The notes below the pieces were generated by a model. That model saw only the letters and a list, made by a program, of their open reading frames with translations. It was not told where the DNA came from and did not search any database. Position numbers and translations under genes: made by a program. Below, in pieces: positions 7,661 to 10,332 of a DNA stretch of 10,332 bases (positions are counted from its first letter, which is position 1; each line of letters opens with the position of its first letter). The stretch is from positions 1 to 10,332 of the forward strand of contig NZ_DYXC01000021.1 of the NCBI RefSeq assembly GCF_020742345.1, in the 5' to 3' direction. The stretch is from Enteractinococcus helveticum. Lineage in GTDB: Bacteria > Actinomycetota > Actinomycetes > Actinomycetales > Micrococcaceae.

Positions 7661-8322
7661 TTTGTGAAGATTCCGTGTTACTGCGTGAAGGCCTCGTGCG
7701 CCTGCTGGAACACTCCGGCCACGACGTCGCAGCCGCCCTACCGGATACCACCGAACTGTTTGCCACCTTAGAACACGATATGCCGGATCTGGCCATCCTG
7801 GATGTGCGCCTGCCACCAACCTACTCGGATGAAGGTATCCGGGCGGCACTGCAAATCCGTGAGCAATATCCTGACCTACCGCTGCTGGTGCTCTCCCAGT
7901 ACGTCGAAGAGCGCTACGCCTCCGAACTGATTTCCACGCATACCCCGGCCCTGGGCTATCTGCTCAAAGACCGGGTCGCAGATGTCACGGATTTTGTGCA
8001 ATCCCTGGAACAAATCCGCACCGGCGGCACTATCCTCGATCCGGAAGTGGTGGCACAGTTATTGACCCGTTCCAATCACGACAACCGCATGCAGCGCCTC
8101 ACCGCACGAGAACGCACCGTGCTAGCAGCCGTGGCCGAAGGCAAATCCAATCAGGCCATCGCCGAACTATTGCACCTCTCCGAAGCCAGCGTCGAAAAAC
8201 ACATCACCGCGATCTTCCAAAAACTTGAACTTGAAGCCGACGGCACCGGCAACCGCCGCGTTCTGGCCGCCCTGGCACACATCGAAAACCAGGCTGCCAG
8301 CCCGCAGCCACGACAGGACTAG
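7648..8322 (+). CDS. Response regulator, NarL/FixJ (LuxR-HTH) family
   Basis: A DNA-binding response regulator of 224 residues, the cognate partner of the kinase it overlaps. The receiver domain (1-120) has the acidic pair Glu7-Asp8, the phospho-acceptor Asp52 in LAILDVRLPPTYSDEG, Ser83 in the Thr/Ser position, and Lys107 in YLLKDRV. The DPTY-like variant PPTYSDEGIRAA is characteristic of the LiaR-like actinobacterial subgroup. The C-terminal LuxR-type helix-turn-helix covers LTARERTVLAAVAEGKSNQA (about 150-169) through LSEASVEKHITAIFQKL. The start ATG at 7648 lies inside the kinase gene, and no frameshift is seen. It probably regulates its own operon including the DUF4097 gene two bases downstream; its binding site is not recognisable in the window. 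Confidence 0.95.
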   Translation: MRILICEDSVLLREGLVRLLEHSGHDVAAALPDTTELFATLEHDMPDLAILDVRLPPTYSDEGIRAALQIREQYPDLPLLVLSQYVEERYASELISTHTPALGYLLKDRVADVTDFVQSLEQIRTGGTILDPEVVAQLLTRSNHDNRMQRLTARERTVLAAVAEGKSNQAIAELLHLSEASVEKHITAIFQKLELEADGTGNRRVLAALAHIENQAASPQPRQD

Positions 8323-8324
8323 TC

Positions 8325-9191
8325 ATGAGCACTTACACCCCGTACCCGCAACCCGAACCACCAGCCCCACCCAGCCCAGAACCTCGACGCTCGGGGGCCA
8401 CCAAACCCATCATGATCATCATCGCCGTCGTCGGCGCCATCGCCTTGGTGGGCATTTTGGTGACCACCTTGTTTACCTCGATTATCGGGCTGTCCTCCCA
8501 AGGCTCGGTCAACCAAACAGCTCATACCAGCGGGGTAACGCAATTGGAGCTCAACTCGAATGCCGGCCGGGTGGATATTCTGTTCGACGACGTCGATCAG
8601 GCTACCTTGGATGCGACGGGCGAGTATGCAAACCGGTGGGAATTAACCCGGGACGGCGATGTCCTAGCCATCAACGCCCCAGACCAATGGTGGTCCTGGT
8701 GCTGGTTCAACTGCGACGACACCCACGTTACCGTGACCCTGCCTCAGGAACTCAACGATGGCAGTCTCAATGCTGAAATGGATCTCAACGCCGGTCAGCT
8801 CAACGTCAGCGGTAGCTTCAATGACCTAGCCGTTGAACTCAACGCCGGAGAAATCAACGTTGCAGGCGCCGCCCGTACTTTGCAGACCGAGGTCAACGCC
8901 GGTAATGCCAACTTCCAGCTTGCTGATGTTGAGGCTGCAGCATTTGAAATTTCCGCCGGGCGAATAGCCTCCGAGCTCACCGGGACTGCCCCGACCACAA
9001 CGGACATTGACGCCAGTGCCGGCCAACTGATCCTTGAACTGCCCGACGCCGAATACGCCGTGGTTTCCGACATTTCCGCGGCAAGTTTGGATAATACTCT
9101 ACGCACCGCACCGGATGCGGCCAACCGAATCACCATCGACCTGGCGGTTGGTGATGTGACCCTGCGGCCCGGAACACCAGCTCAGCAATAG
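8325..9191 (+). CDS. Membrane-anchored DUF4097-type beta-solenoid protein
   Basis: A protein of 288 residues. A Pro-rich cytoplasmic tail (1-27) precedes one membrane helix (about 28-55, rich in Ile/Val), so the rest should lie outside the membrane. The outer part is a DUF4097/LiaG-like repeat domain: short strands of alternating hydrophobic residues separated by NAG or SAG turns, for example LNAGQLNVSG, LNAGEINVAG and VNAGNANFQL. Three successive turns are exactly 18 residues apart and later ones 19-21, consistent with coils of a beta-solenoid. An odd aromatic stretch QWWSWCWFNCDD (121-132) holds the only two cysteines, which could form a disulfide. It starts two bases after the regulator stop, with AGGA at 8315-8318. 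The pairing with a LiaRS-like system suggests a role in sensing or resisting envelope stress, but this is inference. Confidence 0.85.
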   Translation: MSTYTPYPQPEPPAPPSPEPRRSGATKPIMIIIAVVGAIALVGILVTTLFTSIIGLSSQGSVNQTAHTSGVTQLELNSNAGRVDILFDDVDQATLDATGEYANRWELTRDGDVLAINAPDQWWSWCWFNCDDTHVTVTLPQELNDGSLNAEMDLNAGQLNVSGSFNDLAVELNAGEINVAGAARTLQTEVNAGNANFQLADVEAAAFEISAGRIASELTGTAPTTTDIDASAGQLILELPDAEYAVVSDISAASLDNTLRTAPDAANRITIDLAVGDVTLRPGTPAQQ

Positions 9192-9263
9192 CCCAGGTCA
9201 GAAGGGACCCAAAACTCAAGAGAAGCGAAAACCACCACTTACTAGAATCAGCTGCTCTTATTG

Positions 9264-9296
9264 AGGCGTGCGTTGAAACACCACCAACGCACGCCT
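9264..9296 (+). terminator. GC-rich hairpin after the kinase-regulator-DUF4097 operon
   Basis: AGGCGTGCGTTG (9264-9275) pairs perfectly over 12 bases with CAACGCACGCCT (9285-9296) around a 9-base A/C loop. It lies 72 bases after the DUF4097 stop. No U-run follows on either strand, so it would be a tail-less hairpin terminator of the type often proposed in actinobacteria, or an mRNA 3'-end stabiliser. Confidence 0.6.
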
Positions 9297-9301
9297 GCTC
9301 G

Positions 9302-9649
9302 ACGTCAGCGCCAGAAGATACTGGCGTTGACAGCTGGCGGATACCGCTACAGTCCTGACCAGGATGAGCCCGGATACGACCGTGGACGGCGAGCTAACGG
9401 TCACCGGGCAAGGCGCCACCGGCCAGTTGAGTCCGTACTTCGAGTACCGGGCGACTACTACAAACCTCACTACGACAAAAGCCGAAGCGTTCAACTGTCG
9501 TACATCACTCGATGCCGGTTCGGGTTGTATTTTGGTAGCCAAAACCCCTACGTTCCCTCGACCAAACGGCGACTGCCGAAACCACAGGGACAGCCTCGGC
9601 TGGCGTTCACACCTGGACCTTCAATGCAGAATCAATTGTCCTCGACTAG
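9302..9649 (+). pseudogene. Remnant of a Thr/Ala-rich exported protein (3' part, frameshifted)
   Basis: No single frame is intact, but protein-like text can be followed through frame changes. About 9302-9334 reads TSAPEDTGVDS; then 9331 to about 9556 reads a different frame including DTTVDGELTVTGQGATG and LSPYFEYRATTTNLTTT; then about 9557-9649 returns to the first frame with SLDQTATAETTGTASAGVHT and WTFNAESIVLD before TAG. The composition (Thr, Ala, Gly, alternating strand pattern, few charges) fits a secreted surface protein. A signal peptide and proper start are absent, so the 5' end is lost. The neighbouring SipW-type peptidase remnant suggests it was a SipW-dependent alternate-signal exported protein, but no family signature is seen, so that is inference from context. 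Confidence 0.55.
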
Positions 9650-9949
9650 ATCGTTGTCCTCAAAAATTGGCAATGTTGTGCTGTAGCTGTTGGCCGCACC
9701 GGTTCGTTGGAACCAACCATTGAGACCGGCTCCGTCGCACTGGTTCGCAAAATCGCCGCTGTAGAAATAACCAGAGATGATGTCATCAACTGACACCGTA
9801 AGCCGAGCGTTTTTCGGCATTCCCGGAATCACCCCGGTCATTCTGTGGTTTCAAAACCCTTCTATATTAGGCGGTCTAATCCTTGGTGCCACCGGGCTGG
9901 GCATCTGAGCTTTCGGCCCCGCGATGACGAAGAAGAACTGACCAAATAA
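9650..9949 (+). pseudogene. Remnant of a SipW-type signal peptidase I
   Basis: Frame 2 carries AVAVGRTGSLEPTIETGS (9683-9736), which matches the catalytic-serine motif TGSMEPTIxxGS of SipW/archaeal-type signal peptidases, then VALVRKIAAVEITRDDVIN and a stop at 9791-9793. In the next frame 9792-9908 reads VSRAFFGIPGITPVILWFQN and a hydrophobic run ending LGATGLGI, as in the C-terminal membrane segment of this family. The last frame switch gives RPRDDEEELTK and TAA at 9947-9949, a normal charged tail. The first membrane helix and the middle part, with the second catalytic site and core strands, are missing, so the gene is inactive: at least two frameshifts plus a deletion. No start codon or ribosome site is seen. 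Confidence 0.7.
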
Positions 9950-10209
9950 CAGCCCCAACGCGGCAAATATCGGGCTCAAATCATCGCCGTCCCCGTCCTG
10001 TTCATCCTCACGGCACCGCTACTGACTATGGACCGCAAACCACCACCGATTTTCATGGCGACGATCTGCGATTACGATCACCAGGAGATATCGAGCACAT
10101 GCCGAAATTAGCGCCGGGAGATTCAGCCACTGAGGTGGTAGACGTGTGGGCTGGCGCACCGAAGAATCATTGCACGACCTCGCCCTCACTCGCGCGACGC
10201 AGCAGGTGA
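9950..10209 (+). pseudogene. Remnant of a second exported protein, TasA/CalY-like start
   Basis: Directly after the peptidase remnant, 9956-10023 reads QRGKYRAQIIAV followed by a hydrophobic core ending LFILTAPLLT, which looks like a signal peptide with a basic start but without an initiator codon. After a frame change at about 10025 the frame 10027-10209 reads YGPQTTTDFHGDD, then LAPGDSATEVVDV (10108-10146) and a stop. An APGDS/T-x-T-x-x-V motif shortly after the signal peptide is a hallmark of SipW-dependent TasA/camelysin-type proteins, where it precedes a strand-rich domain. The rest of the protein is gone. Its place after a SipW remnant supports the reading; alone it would be weak. Confidence 0.5.
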
Positions 10210-10254
10210 GGGTTTATGGTGAAATCAGTGTAAGTCACCAAGCAAGGAAACCTC

Positions 10255-10332
10255 GTGCATACCGTTCGCTCTGAATCTTCAACTGTCCCGGTGGCCACCA
10301 AATGGTGGAGTCCGGTGGATCTCACCCCCGGT
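10255..10332 (+). CDS. Start of an unidentified gene, cut by the window edge
   Basis: GTG 10255 is preceded five bases earlier by AAGGAA (10244-10249), a strong ribosome site, and opens a frame of 26 codons without a stop to the end of the window. The peptide starts MHTVRSESSTVPVATKWWSP and continues VDLTPG. The polar Ser/Thr-rich start followed by KWWSPVDLTPG could be the cytoplasmic tail before a first membrane helix, but the family cannot be recognised from this much. It is unrelated to the decayed cassette upstream as far as can be seen. Confidence 0.7.
   Translation, partial: MHTVRSESSTVPVATKWWSPVDLTPG

Noticed and set aside
7337..7849. 170-codon minus-strand frame across the kinase-regulator junction
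   Set aside because: Shadow of two genes whose catalytic motifs are all present on the plus strand.
9261..9686. 141-codon plus-strand frame starting inside the hairpin
   Set aside because: It begins with a TTG-type start in the terminator stem, is rich in Arg/Pro/His, and the protein-like text lies in the other two frames.
9632..9841. 69-codon minus-strand frame in the decayed region
   Set aside because: The plus strand carries the signal peptidase motif TGSLEPTIETGS over the same bases, so the minus frame is a by-product; no ribosome site.

Overview
The window looks like chromosomal DNA of a moderately high-GC actinobacterium, probably a Micrococcales/Micrococcaceae-type organism. The reasons are the style of its sarcosine oxidase subunits, the actinobacterial-type histidine kinase/LuxR regulator pair, strong GGA-type ribosome sites next to apparently leaderless genes, and GTG starts. 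The genus cannot be fixed from sequence alone.

Layout. Bases 1-640 hold no gene I can support and are visibly lower in GC. Bases 650-5717 are a sarcosine oxidase operon, soxB-soxD-soxA, in which the gamma subunit is not a separate gene but is fused to the C-terminus of SoxA (1170 residues, alpha+gamma). A strong bidirectional hairpin (5724-5761) separates it from a convergent DUF3237 gene (complement 5764-6261). That gene diverges from a three-gene operon: a DesK/NarX-type sensor kinase, its NarL-type response regulator, and a membrane-anchored DUF4097 beta-solenoid protein (6383-9191), closed by a 12-bp GC-rich hairpin. This is the same partnership as in Lia-type cell-envelope stress systems.

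From about 9300 to 10210 no intact gene remains, but three decayed pieces can be read by following frameshifts: the end of a Thr/Ala-rich exported protein, a SipW-type signal peptidase (TGSLEPTI catalytic motif and C-terminal hydrophobic segment, middle missing), and the start of a second exported protein with an APGDSATEVVDV motif of the TasA/CalY kind. Together they look like the ruin of a SipW-dependent export cassette. A new gene with a good ribosome site starts at GTG 10255 and runs off the right edge.

How the genes work together. The Sox complex oxidises sarcosine to glycine, passing the one-carbon unit to tetrahydrofolate and making H2O2. No folate-cycle genes (glyA, purU, folD) sit beside it here. 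The kinase and regulator presumably control transcription of their own operon, including the DUF4097 protein. No wholly new system is evident. The most unusual items are the SoxA-SoxG fusion, the fossil SipW cassette, and the matched leaderless-type start sites at 6261 and 6383.
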